A stretch of DNA of 17,697 bases from STF1-107 sp964457935 (GTDB lineage: Bacteria; Bacillota; Clostridia; Christensenellales; UBA1242). Both the position numbers and the translations under genes were made by a program. Location of the stretch: contig CAYWFC010000020.1 in assembly GCA_964457935.1 (NCBI GenBank), positions 1 to 17,697 on the forward strand. Direction: 5' to 3'. Of this stretch, positions 8,131 through 15,896 are shown one piece after another. Numbering within the stretch: the first letter of the stretch is position 1; each line of letters begins with the position of its first letter. The notes beneath the pieces were generated by a model. It made no database searches. It was given only the letters and a program-made list of their open reading frames with translations, and had not been told where the DNA came from.

Positions 8131-11100
8131 TTACTCGTCAAAGTCATCAAACAATTCAGATTCGTCGAAGCCTTCATTGAATGACTCATCGAATGCACCA
8201 AAGTCATCTTTTCTAGTCTCGAAGTCTATATTGATGTCCTCTAATCCAGTCTTGTTTACTGCTTGGATAGGCTGTACTTCTACATCTTCGTCGCTTACTT
8301 CGTTGATGGTGAGTTCTTGCCTGTCGGCGGTCAATATCTTAACGTCCAAGCCCAAGCCTTGCATTTCTTTTACCAAGACTTTGAATGTCTCAGGCATACC
8401 AGGCTCTGGGATAGGCAGACCTTTGACTATCGCTTGATAAGTCTTTTCTCTACCTTCGACGTCGTCACTCTTGACCGTCAATATCTCTTGTAGTAATCGG
8501 CTAGCGCCGTATGCTTCTAGTGCCCATACTTCCATTTCACCGAAACGCTGACCGCCAAACTGTGCTTTACCGTTTAGAGGCTGTTGAGTGATGACCGAAT
8601 AAGTACCTATACTACGCGCATGGACTTTGGTCTCTACCATGTGAGTCAGCTTCAAGAAATACATGATGCCCACATTAGTTTTGTTCTCAAATGGCTCACC
8701 AGTACGTCCGTCATAAAGCTGGAATTTGCAATCTTCTGGCAAGTTATTTTCTTTTAATAATTGTACTATCTCGTCTTCGCTAGCGCTGTCAAATGGCGGA
8801 GTAGCGACTTTCCAATCAAGTGTATTAGCCACTAGACCTAAGTGCATCTCCAATATCTGTCCCAAGTTCATACGAGAAGGCACGCCTAGTGGGTTCAATA
8901 ATATATCCACTGGCTCGCCGTTCGCCATATAAGGCATATCTGCCTGTGGTAAAATCACACTGACTACGCCTTTGTTACCATGACGACCTGCTAATTTGTC
9001 GCCTACGCAGAGTTTACGCTTCTGCGCGATGTATATCTTAACCATAGTGTTTACGCCAGGGTCGAGTTCATCTTTGTTCTTTCTAGACAAAATCTCTACG
9101 CCAACTACCACACCTTCTTCGCCATGTTTTACTTTCAACGAAGTGTTACGCACTTCCTTAGTCTTCTCGCCGAAGATGGCTTTTAATAATCTCTCTTCTG
9201 GAGTGAGTTCGGTCTCGCCCTTTGGAGTTACTTTACCCACTAGGATGTCGCCCACTCTGACTTCTGTACCTATTCTGACGATACCATTCTCATCTAGGTT
9301 CTTTAGCGCCTCTTCGCCCACACCTGATATGTCTCTAGTGATTTCTTCATCACCGAGTTTTGTAGTACGGGCTTTGACGTCCTCTGTGATGATGTCGATA
9401 GATGTGAATACATCATCTCTTACTATTCTGTCACTTACCAAGATAGCGTCTTCGTAATTGTACCCTTCCCAGTTCATAAATGCCACTTTGACATTCTTAC
9501 CTAGGGCTAATTCGCCGTTGTCTGTAGCAGCGCCGTCAGCCAATACGTCTTGCGCTTTGACTCTCTCGCCCTTCTTCACGATAGGTTTCTGGTTGATACA
9601 TGTCTTTTGGTTAGTCTTGATGAATTTGTCTAATTTATAGTCTACTACTTTGCCATTGTCGTACTTAACAGTGATGTGGTCGGCACTGACATACTCTACC
9701 ACGCCGTCACTCTCTGCCAAAATCATAGCACCGGAGTCTTTGGCTATCACATGCTCAAATCCAGTACCTACGATAGGGCTTTCTGTCTTGATCAATGGCA
9801 CAGCCTGTCTTTCCATGTTAGTACCCATTAGCGCACGCTTACTCATATCGTTCTCCACGAACGGTACTAGGCACGCACCGATAGACAATAACTGTCTAGG
9901 GCTCAAATCTACTAATTCTATCAAATATTCGTCTACTTCTTTGGTAGTCTCTTGGTGTCTACATACGATACGTTTGTTCTTGAATGTACCGTCCTCATTC
10001 AGAGGCTCTGTAGCCTGCGCGATGTAACGCTGTTCGTCGTCATCTGCCATCAAGAATACCACTTCGTCAGTCACTTTTCTAGTGACAGGGTCTACTACAC
10101 GATAAGGTGTCTCGATGAAGCCATATTCATTCAATCTGGCGTATGCTGCCATAGAGTTTATCAGACCGATACTCTGACCTTCTGGAGTCTCTACGACACA
10201 TATTCTGCCATAGTGAGTGTGGTTAATATCACGTACTTCTGCAGTGGCTCTTTCTTTCTTGACACCACCAGGACCTACAGAACTCAGACGACGTTTGTGT
10301 GTCAATGAACATATAGGGTTGGTCTGCTCCATTAGGATAGACAACTGTGATGTAGCCATAAATTCTTTCAATGCTTTGTTGATATGTCTAGCATTGACTA
10401 CATTGGCAGGAGTGATGTTAGACAAGTCACTGCTCTGCAATGTCTCGCGCACCTGCACTTGCAGTTTGGTCATACCTTTTCTGAATTCTTGCGCTAGCAA
10501 TTCGCCACAGCAACTTACACGTCTGTTAGCCAAATGGTCACGCACATCTAGGCTACCAAAGCCGTCGATTAGGTTCAAATGATAGCTGATAGTACCTATG
10601 ATGTCGTCTAGGGTCAGCTGGTAGTCCTCGAGCTTCTTGGCGTTAGCTTTGATGATTTCTAATTTCTCATCTTTAGTCTTAGCGCCCTTTAGTATCTCTT
10701 GCAGATATGGCAAGTACACCAATTCTGTGATGCCGTAGTCACGTGGCTCGCAGTTTATATATGCTTTTAGGTCTACGCGGTTGTTACCGATGACTCTGCA
10801 AACTTTGTCCTGATATATTACATCTACTACATTGATACCAGCATTCTGTATCTTTGTAGCCATTTCTTTAGTAATGATCTCGCCTTTGCTTACTACTACT
10901 TCTTTGCCGATCTTGATGTCTTCGGCGCTGACTTTGTCAGTGATCCTAGTAGCAAGGTTTAGTTTCTTATTGCACTTGTATCTGCCTACTTTGCCGAGAT
11001 TGTAATACTGATGAGTAAAGAATAACATATTGATGTAGTTCTTGCTATCTTCAGCACTAGGTATTTCGCCTGGCTTGGTGCGTTTGCTAAACTCTATCAA

Positions 11101-11808
11101 AGCATCATCTTGAGTGACAGGGATCTCTTTCTCGATAGTATTCTTGATATGTGGATGATTGCCAAATATATCTAAGATTTGCTCATTAGTGTAGCCAAAA
11201 CACTTCAAGAACACACCTAGGCTAAGTTTATGCTTGCGTTCAAGTATTACTCTCAGCATGTCGCCCTGGACCTGCTCAGTAGCGATCCACATGCCATGGA
11301 TTGGCGAAATGGTGGAGTTGTAATCCATTTTGCCGAATTTATTGATCTCGCCGTCGAAATAAATGCCAGGTGATTTCACTAACTGACTGATGACTACTCT
11401 CTCTACGCCGTTGAATAAGAAGCCACCGTCATCTGACATGTACGGTATGTCGCCTAAAAAGACTTCTTGGTCGATGACTTGTCCTGTCTCTTTGATCAGC
11501 AGTCTTACTTTAACCTTCAGAGGCACAGTGTAGCTACACTGCCTGCGCTTGCACTCCGACCATGAATATTTTGGGGTATAATCTATCGAATAACTCAAAA
11601 AAGACAACTCAGCTTTGTTTGAGTAGTCTACGATAGGATTAAACTCATTGATCACTTCCCAGATGTATTCTTCTAAGAATTGTTTGTACGAAGATTTCTG
11701 AATCTCCAACAAATGTGGCATTTCGAGTGGGACACGAGTCTTGGCGAAACTGTATCTTTCCGTCCTGCCTAATTTAATTTTGTTAATTTTTAGGGATGTT
11801 GAACTCAT
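8131..11808 (-). CDS. rpoB: DNA-directed RNA polymerase subunit beta
   Basis: A 1225-aa beta subunit. Recognisable family segments include MSDDGGFLFNGVERVVISQLVKSPG near the N terminus, the rifampicin-pocket region (about 487-513), YGRICVVETPEGQSIGLINS, GRHGNKGVVS, and the C-terminal FGGQRFGEMEVWALEAYGA that contacts beta'. The rifampicin pocket differs from consensus: Ile491, Leu492 and Glu494 stand where E. coli has Gln513, Phe514 and Asp516, while His504, Arg507 and Ser509 (E. coli 526, 529, 531) are retained. The C-terminal tail (about 35 residues) is very rich in Asp, Glu and Phe. The start at 11808 follows AAGGAG (11820-11815) with a 6-nt spacer. The gene has its own promoter and is not preceded by rplL, unlike the common rplKAJL-rpoBC layout. 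Confidence 0.98.
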   Translation of the reverse strand: MSSTSLKINKIKLGRTERYSFAKTRVPLEMPHLLEIQKSSYKQFLEEYIWEVINEFNPIVDYSNKAELSFLSYSIDYTPKYSWSECKRRQCSYTVPLKVKVRLLIKETGQVIDQEVFLGDIPYMSDDGGFLFNGVERVVISQLVKSPGIYFDGEINKFGKMDYNSTISPIHGMWIATEQVQGDMLRVILERKHKLSLGVFLKCFGYTNEQILDIFGNHPHIKNTIEKEIPVTQDDALIEFSKRTKPGEIPSAEDSKNYINMLFFTHQYYNLGKVGRYKCNKKLNLATRITDKVSAEDIKIGKEVVVSKGEIITKEMATKIQNAGINVVDVIYQDKVCRVIGNNRVDLKAYINCEPRDYGITELVYLPYLQEILKGAKTKDEKLEIIKANAKKLEDYQLTLDDIIGTISYHLNLIDGFGSLDVRDHLANRRVSCCGELLAQEFRKGMTKLQVQVRETLQSSDLSNITPANVVNARHINKALKEFMATSQLSILMEQTNPICSLTHKRRLSSVGPGGVKKERATAEVRDINHTHYGRICVVETPEGQSIGLINSMAAYARLNEYGFIETPYRVVDPVTRKVTDEVVFLMADDDEQRYIAQATEPLNEDGTFKNKRIVCRHQETTKEVDEYLIELVDLSPRQLLSIGACLVPFVENDMSKRALMGTNMERQAVPLIKTESPIVGTGFEHVIAKDSGAMILAESDGVVEYVSADHITVKYDNGKVVDYKLDKFIKTNQKTCINQKPIVKKGERVKAQDVLADGAATDNGELALGKNVKVAFMNWEGYNYEDAILVSDRIVRDDVFTSIDIITEDVKARTTKLGDEEITRDISGVGEEALKNLDENGIVRIGTEVRVGDILVGKVTPKGETELTPEERLLKAIFGEKTKEVRNTSLKVKHGEEGVVVGVEILSRKNKDELDPGVNTMVKIYIAQKRKLCVGDKLAGRHGNKGVVSVILPQADMPYMANGEPVDILLNPLGVPSRMNLGQILEMHLGLVANTLDWKVATPPFDSASEDEIVQLLKENNLPEDCKFQLYDGRTGEPFENKTNVGIMYFLKLTHMVETKVHARSIGTYSVITQQPLNGKAQFGGQRFGEMEVWALEAYGASRLLQEILTVKSDDVEGREKTYQAIVKGLPIPEPGMPETFKVLVKEMQGLGLDVKILTADRQELTINEVSDEDVEVQPIQAVNKTGLEDINIDFETRKDDFGAFDESFNEGFDESELFDDFDE

Positions 11809-11892
11809 TAAAGTCTCCTTAGTTTATTAAATTGTACTTTTTCTATATGCAAATGGGCGAAATTCTACCTATTTATATAGTTATGACTACTC

Positions 11893-11921
11893 ATAATAAC
11901 ACATTGTGAGATAAGTGTCAA
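11893..11921 (-). promoter_or_regulatory. rpoBC promoter
   Basis: On the - strand, TTGACA (11921-11916), a 17-bp spacer and TATTAT (11898-11893) make a near-consensus sigmaA promoter. A/T-rich sequence upstream could act as an UP element. The predicted start, about 11886, gives a 78-nt leader, clearly longer than those of the other genes here. I see no L10-type or attenuator hairpin in that leader. Confidence 0.8.
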
Positions 11922-12009
11922 TGACTTTTCACAAATTTTTTGAATTTTTTGCACTATTTTTCGTCATCCATTGCCAAAAAAGTCAAATATTGTCATATTT
12001 TAACAAAAA

Positions 12010-12029
12010 GGACGGTAATATTACCGTCC
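12010..12029 (-). terminator. Terminator of the two-gene unknown operon
   Basis: A perfect 20-bp palindrome (arms GGACGGTAAT and ATTACCGTCC) followed on the - strand by TTTTTG. It begins 6 bp after the stop of the 199-aa gene and lies upstream of the rpoB promoter, so it separates the two transcription units. Confidence 0.8.
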
Positions 12030-12035
12030 CAAAAA

Positions 12036-12635
12036 TCACAAATCCAATGACATTTGTTTGAAATTTTTATTAGCCTTCCTGCCTAAATGCTCTATTCTAT
12101 AGTTTTCTACAAAAAATCTGCTAGCCAATAGATCCATCTTGTCGCGCTGAGACTCTATGCTCTTTTCGATACACATCAAGCCAGCGTAATTGACTAGACC
12201 GTCTTTGGCTTGATATAGTTTATTGATAGTATCATTGAGTATGTTATTCTTATTGAATATAGCATTCATCACCACAGACATAGGTATGATAGCCAATTTG
12301 TGCTTAGGCATATCGCTGTCTGCGTGTGGCAAGATATACTCTACTTTGTCATCTACGACGTCGTACTGGTAGATAAACTCAGGCCTGTCTATCTTGTCAA
12401 ACAAACGCAAGTCTAACTCAAATACTAGGTGGGACAATTCTTTCTTTCTCACCATTTCGCATATTTTCCATTTAGCCTTGACAGGATGTCCAGGTACATA
12501 TACTAACATCAAGAAAAGATTGTCTCTCTCGACGCGGTTGAATTCGTCGATGAAATATTTCTCATAATTATGCGCGAGTACTTCTTTTCTTAGTTCTCTC
12601 TTATTAAATAACTGTGTTTGCTCATATTCATACAT
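12036..12635 (-). CDS. Unknown 199-aa protein, second gene of a two-gene operon
   Basis: I do not recognise this protein. It is predicted soluble, with no signal peptide or membrane segment, mixed charge, and a basic C-terminal part (RKANKNFKQMSLDL). The frame is open back to ATG 12653, but I prefer ATG 12635. GAGGAG lies 10 nt before it, and this ATG overlaps the stop of the upstream gene in ATGTATGA (8-nt overlap), typical of translational coupling. The 12653 start has no ribosome binding site and would add six residues. Visible segments include FLMLVYVPGHPVKAKW and YILPHADSDMPKHKLAIIPMSVV. Coupling to the 70-aa gene suggests the two products act together. Confidence 0.7.
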   Translation of the reverse strand: MYEYEQTQLFNKRELRKEVLAHNYEKYFIDEFNRVERDNLFLMLVYVPGHPVKAKWKICEMVRKKELSHLVFELDLRLFDKIDRPEFIYQYDVVDDKVEYILPHADSDMPKHKLAIIPMSVVMNAIFNKNNILNDTINKLYQAKDGLVNYAGLMCIEKSIESQRDKMDLLASRFFVENYRIEHLGRKANKNFKQMSLDL

Positions 12636-12840
12636 TGACAGAGTACTCCTCATGGAACATATCTAGATCTTCTGCTATCGCCTCGACTGCATAAGTCCTA
12701 GACGCCAGCGAATTGATAGTGTCGGTCAATTTATTTAGCCTATTGTCAAAAGCCTTGTTTCCTCTGACCAGTTCTATCTCGAAGAGCATATTGTCAAATT
12801 GTCCATATAGATGTTCAAAGTCGTTTTTATTTAGATACAT
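12628..12840 (-). CDS. Unknown 70-aa acidic, probably helical protein
   Basis: I do not recognise this protein. It runs from MYLNKNDFEHLYGQFDNML to an acidic end (EDLDMFHEEYSVNV), with a heptad-like central part (RLNKLTDTINSLASRTY) suggesting helices or a short coiled coil. GAGGTG (12850-12845) precedes the ATG at 12840 with 4-nt spacing, and a consensus-like promoter lies immediately upstream. With the overlapping 199-aa gene it forms a bicistronic unit closed by a terminator. A small acidic protein coupled to a larger partner could be a subunit or regulator, but the sequence does not show which. Confidence 0.7.
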   Translation of the reverse strand: MYLNKNDFEHLYGQFDNMLFEIELVRGNKAFDNRLNKLTDTINSLASRTYAVEAIAEDLDMFHEEYSVNV

Positions 12841-12857
12841 ATTACACCTCTAGTGAT

Positions 12858-12886
12858 ATCCTATCACAAAAATATATTTTTGTCAA
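12858..12886 (-). promoter_or_regulatory. Promoter of the two-gene unknown operon
   Basis: On the - strand, TTGACA (12886-12881), a 17-bp spacer, then TAGGAT (12863-12858). The predicted start at 12851 would begin the transcript at the ribosome binding site itself, giving a leader of about 11 nt (AGAGGTGTAAT). Confidence 0.7.
12866..12883. promoter_or_regulatory. 18-bp perfect palindrome overlapping the promoter (possible operator)
   Basis: ACAAAAATATATTTTTGT reads the same on both strands. It fills most of the spacer and the inner half of the -35 box of the promoter for the two-gene unknown operon. A dimeric repressor bound here would block RNA polymerase. No regulator is identified, and an A/T palindrome can arise by chance. 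Confidence 0.45.
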
Positions 12887-12941
12887 TTCCTTGTATGGAA
12901 ATAATACTAAATATTTTGCCCCAAAATGTGACAATTATTAG

Positions 12942-13610
12942 TCAAATCTGCCAATCAATAGGCTCTACGCCATGAGTAGCCAAGAATTTATTTGCCTTCG
13001 AGAAATGTCCGCACCCGAAAAAGCCACTGTATGCGCTAAACGGACTAGGATGCGCACACGTCAGCACCAGATGATTAGGATTGTCCAGCAATGGAGCGAA
13101 CGCCTTGGCATGACTGCCCCATAGCATAAACACTATAGGTTGGTCGAGATTATTGATGATCTCCACTATCTTTGACGTGATAGTGTACCAGCCTATCTTG
13201 GAGTGCGACGCCGGCTCTCCCTTGCGCACTGTGAGCGAGGTATTTAGCAGTACCACGCCCTGCTCCGCCCAATGCGTCAAGTCACTGCTGGTAGTACTCA
13301 TATCTATGCCCAGCTCGCTGTTTATTTCTTTGAATATATTCGCTAGCGACGGCTGTTGCCTGCCCATCGCACACGAAAACGCCAGCCCATCAGCCTGCCC
13401 CTCTGTGTGGTAAGGGTCCTGACCTATGATGACCACTTTGATGTCACGCATAGGTACAAAGTTTAGACAGCGAAATACCTTGTCTTTCGGTGGAAATACC
13501 GTATGCTGAGCGTATTCAGTGTTCACAAAACTAAAGAGTTTGCGCTTAAACTCCTCATCCACACTGCCAGCCAGTGCATTCTTCCATTCTTCACTCAATA
13601 TGTAACTCAT
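12942..13610 (-). CDS. ung: Uracil-DNA glycosylase, family 1
   Basis: A 222-aa base-excision repair enzyme that removes uracil from DNA. The water-activating motif GQDPYHTEGQADGLAFS starts at residue 63, with catalytic Asp65 and His68. The uracil-pocket segment VVLLNTSLTVRKGEPASH is intact, and the C-terminal HPSPFSAYSGFFGC motif begins at His187, the catalytic histidine region. Length matches the family (about 225 aa). It stands alone between the trxB terminator and the unknown operon. There is no clear ribosome binding site; an extended -10 box sits 7 nt before the ATG, so a leaderless mRNA is predicted. A weak A/T hairpin near 12913-12927 may contribute to termination. Confidence 0.97.
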   Translation of the reverse strand: MSYILSEEWKNALAGSVDEEFKRKLFSFVNTEYAQHTVFPPKDKVFRCLNFVPMRDIKVVIIGQDPYHTEGQADGLAFSCAMGRQQPSLANIFKEINSELGIDMSTTSSDLTHWAEQGVVLLNTSLTVRKGEPASHSKIGWYTITSKIVEIINNLDQPIVFMLWGSHAKAFAPLLDNPNHLVLTCAHPSPFSAYSGFFGCGHFSKANKFLATHGVEPIDWQI

Positions 13611-13617
13611 ACAGCCT

Positions 13618-13626
13618 ATTGTAGCA
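13618..13626 (-). promoter_or_regulatory. Predicted extended -10 promoter of ung (leaderless)
   Basis: TGCTACAAT at 13626-13618 is an extended -10 (TGnTACAAT) ending 7 nt before the ung ATG, which places the start of transcription at 13611 or 13610. The region expected to hold the -35 box is only T-rich. Confidence 0.5.
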
Positions 13627-13647
13627 CATTTCGCCAGAAAAGAAAAT

Positions 13648-13675
13648 AAAAAAGCCGAATTTTATCGACTTTTTT
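13648..13675 (-). terminator. Terminator of the rarA-trxB operon
   Basis: An 11-bp stem with one U-G pair joins 13675-13665 (AAAAAAGTCGA on the - strand) and 13658-13648 (TCGGCTTTTTT), with a 6-nt A/T loop, followed by a T-rich run. It lies 20 bp after the trxB stop codon. Confidence 0.75.
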
Positions 13676-13695
13676 CTTTTACATACTTTTTTTAT

Positions 13696-14604
13696 CTATA
13701 TATCAGCGCTAGCGAATATGCCTGCCATAGCGCCGTCAGCGCACGCAGTGACTATCTGACGGACAGCCTTGCTACGTACATCGCCTGCAGCGTACACGTT
13801 CGGGATATTGGTGCGCATATGGTCATCTGTGATGATGTAGCCGTAGTCATCTAGTGCCAAGCCTTTCAGCACATCAGAGTATGGCTTCCTGCCCGCCGCC
13901 ACGAAGAGTGCATCTGTAGCCAGTTCAAAAGTATCTCCCCCCTGTCTGACAGTCACTGAGTGCACAGTGTCATCACCGCTGACCGCCGTCACCACAGCGT
14001 TGAGATATTGCTTGATTTTGCCTTGCGATATCAGCGCATTCACCTGCTCGACCAGCACATGGTCAGCCTTAAAGTGCTCACTCCTATGGATATGGATGAC
14101 CTTATCGCATATATTGGACAGATACACCAAGTCCTCAAATGCGCTATTGCCACCGCCCACTACTGCCACAGTGCGCCCCTTGAAGAGATTGCCGTCACAC
14201 GTAGCGCAATAACTCACCCCTTTGCCAGCGAATTGCTTCTCGCCAGTCACCTCTAATGTGCGGGATTTCGAGCCTGTGCATATTATGAGCCTTTTGGCAG
14301 TAAATGTGCCTTTCTTGCACACTGCTTTGACACAGTCTCGCTCTGGCGATATCTCTAACAATGTGCTGTATTCAAACTGCGCCCCTAGAGCCAATGCGTG
14401 ATTGTACATTTTCTCAGACAATTCCTGCCCGCTAATCTGCCTAAATCCGGGATAATTCTGTACGTCATAGGTGAGTTGCATTTGTCCGCCGACGAAATCA
14501 CTCTCCACTATCAGTACACTTCTGCCCGCGCGCAGAGCGTATATGCTCGCCGTCAAGCCTGCCGGTCCACCACCTATTATGATGATGTCGTATTGTTCGT
14601 TCAT
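13696..14604 (-). CDS. trxB: Thioredoxin reductase-like flavoprotein
   Basis: A 302-aa FAD enzyme of the thioredoxin reductase family, expected to reduce thioredoxin in the cytoplasm. The FAD site GGGPAG is at 11-16, the redox-active CATC at 133-136, the second dinucleotide fold GGGNSA at 150-155, and the C-terminal FAD motif (YAAGDVRSKAVRQIVTACADGA) is intact. The NADPH 2'-phosphate motif, usually HRRDxxRA, is HRSEHFKA at 173-180: the second Arg is Ser and the later Arg is Lys, so cofactor preference may differ. ATG 14604 is chosen because GAGGTG (14613-14608) is its ribosome binding site; the in-frame GTG at 14610 lies inside that site. The start is 8 nt after the rarA stop, indicating coupling. 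A terminator follows. Confidence 0.93.
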   Translation of the reverse strand: MNEQYDIIIIGGGPAGLTASIYALRAGRSVLIVESDFVGGQMQLTYDVQNYPGFRQISGQELSEKMYNHALALGAQFEYSTLLEISPERDCVKAVCKKGTFTAKRLIICTGSKSRTLEVTGEKQFAGKGVSYCATCDGNLFKGRTVAVVGGGNSAFEDLVYLSNICDKVIHIHRSEHFKADHVLVEQVNALISQGKIKQYLNAVVTAVSGDDTVHSVTVRQGGDTFELATDALFVAAGRKPYSDVLKGLALDDYGYIITDDHMRTNIPNVYAAGDVRSKAVRQIVTACADGAMAGIFASADI

Positions 14605-14612
14605 GGTCACCT

Positions 14613-15890
14613 CTATGATTTTTTCTTTCTTATTAGATTTTTCTCTCTTCCGTTCTGACCAGGCACATAATATATCCTGTCCTTTAGGCTGTCTGGCAAG
14701 TATTGTTGCTCTACATAGCCACCGTAATCATGCGGATACTTGTATGTGCGTTTGTCATCTGTGTCGTAGTGATAATTCTTTAGATATTCGGGGATATTGT
14801 CGTCGCTACAGTTCAGCGCGTCAGCATTGGCGCTATTCATAGCCCTGATGACCGAATTCGATTTCTCCGCCTCGCACACATATATTATGGCGTGCGTAAG
14901 TGGGATATTGCCCTCTGGTAGACCGAGATTTTTGATAGCATAATGCGCAGATATAGCCAGTAGCAAAGCATTGCTGTCTGCCATACCCACGTCTTCGCTG
15001 GCGTGTGCTATGAGACGCCTAGCGATGAGCAAAGGGTCGCACCCAGCAGTGATCAGCCTCTGCGCATAGTATAGCGCTGCATCAGTGTCGCTACCGCGTA
15101 GACTCTTGCAAAAAGCACTCAGCATATCATAATACATATTCTCGTCCACAGACAGCACAGGGGTCTGTATGCATTGCTGGGCCACCTCCGCCGTCAAATG
15201 TATCACCCCATGCTCGTCCGGCTCAGTAGTCTTGACAGCCAGTTCGAGCGCGTTAAATGCATTCCTTAGGTCGCCCTTGCACGACAGCGCGAAATGATTT
15301 AGCGCAGGCACAGTGAAGTCTATGTCGTACTCGCCCAAGCCACGCTCTTTGTCAGTCGTCGCCATGAGCAGTGCATCCTTGATGTCATTGACGCTGAGCG
15401 GTTGAAATTTGAATACCCTGCACCTGCTCACTATAGCAGGGGTCATAGCGATGTGCGGATTCTCGGTCGTCGTGCCTATGAATGTAATATACCCCTTTTC
15501 GATGGCTTCTAAAACACAATCACTCTGCGCCTTGCTCCACCTGTGGCACTCGTCTAGCACGAGAAATGTCGATTTGCCGTAGAGTTCAAAGCGTTTCTTG
15601 GCTAAGTCGATTATTTTCTTGGCATCAGCCACACCGCTAGAGACAGCGTTTAACTTGACGTATTCGTTGTTCATGGCGCGTGCAATGATGTACGCTAGAG
15701 TGGTCTTGCCCACTCCGGGCGGACCATAAAATATGCAACTACCTAGCATATTGGCCTTGATAGCGCGCTGTATGAGGCAATTCTTACCCACTATGTGCGC
15801 CTGCCCGAAAAACTCGTCCAGCGTGCGTGGGCGCATCCTGTCAGATAATGGTGCGTGTTGATTAGCGATAGTGTCAAATATATTTTCCAT
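14613..15890 (-). CDS. rarA: Replication-associated recombination protein A (AAA+ ATPase, RarA/MgsA)
   Basis: A 425-aa clamp-loader-like AAA+ ATPase acting at stalled replication forks. The N-terminal LSDRMRPRTLDEFFGQAHIVG (residues 15-35) is the family signature. Walker A GPPGVGKT is at 56-63, Walker B LVLDECHR near 110-117 with AQSD after it, sensor 1 GTTTEN at 139-144 and the arginine finger SRCR at 155-158. The C-terminal tetramerisation domain ends with the typical YKYPHDYGGYVEQQYLP. The frame is open back to 15983, but those 31 extra residues overlap the next gene and lack family similarity, so ATG 15890 is used. No ribosome binding site precedes it; a promoter places transcription start on the A of this ATG. 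The stop TAG lies in the trxB ribosome binding site. Confidence 0.95.
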   Translation of the reverse strand: MENIFDTIANQHAPLSDRMRPRTLDEFFGQAHIVGKNCLIQRAIKANMLGSCIFYGPPGVGKTTLAYIIARAMNNEYVKLNAVSSGVADAKKIIDLAKKRFELYGKSTFLVLDECHRWSKAQSDCVLEAIEKGYITFIGTTTENPHIAMTPAIVSRCRVFKFQPLSVNDIKDALLMATTDKERGLGEYDIDFTVPALNHFALSCKGDLRNAFNALELAVKTTEPDEHGVIHLTAEVAQQCIQTPVLSVDENMYYDMLSAFCKSLRGSDTDAALYYAQRLITAGCDPLLIARRLIAHASEDVGMADSNALLLAISAHYAIKNLGLPEGNIPLTHAIIYVCEAEKSNSVIRAMNSANADALNCSDDNIPEYLKNYHYDTDDKRTYKYPHDYGGYVEQQYLPDSLKDRIYYVPGQNGREKNLIRKKKS

Positions 15891-15896
15891 ACATCT

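Noticed and set aside
4593..10582. Many + strand open frames of 60-150 codons opposite rpoC and rpoB
   Set aside because: They mirror the conserved polymerase genes, lack ribosome binding sites and promoters, and show no recognisable protein motifs.
12636..12653. Upstream ATG for the 199-aa gene
   Set aside because: It has no ribosome binding site. The ATG at 12635 has GAGGAG upstream and overlaps the previous stop.
12913..12927. Rho-independent terminator for ung
   Set aside because: The stem is only six mostly A/T pairs with a 3-nt loop and an interrupted U-run; too weak to list as a terminator.
14605..14610. GTG start for trxB
   Set aside because: The GTG is part of the ribosome binding site GAGGTG serving the ATG at 14604.
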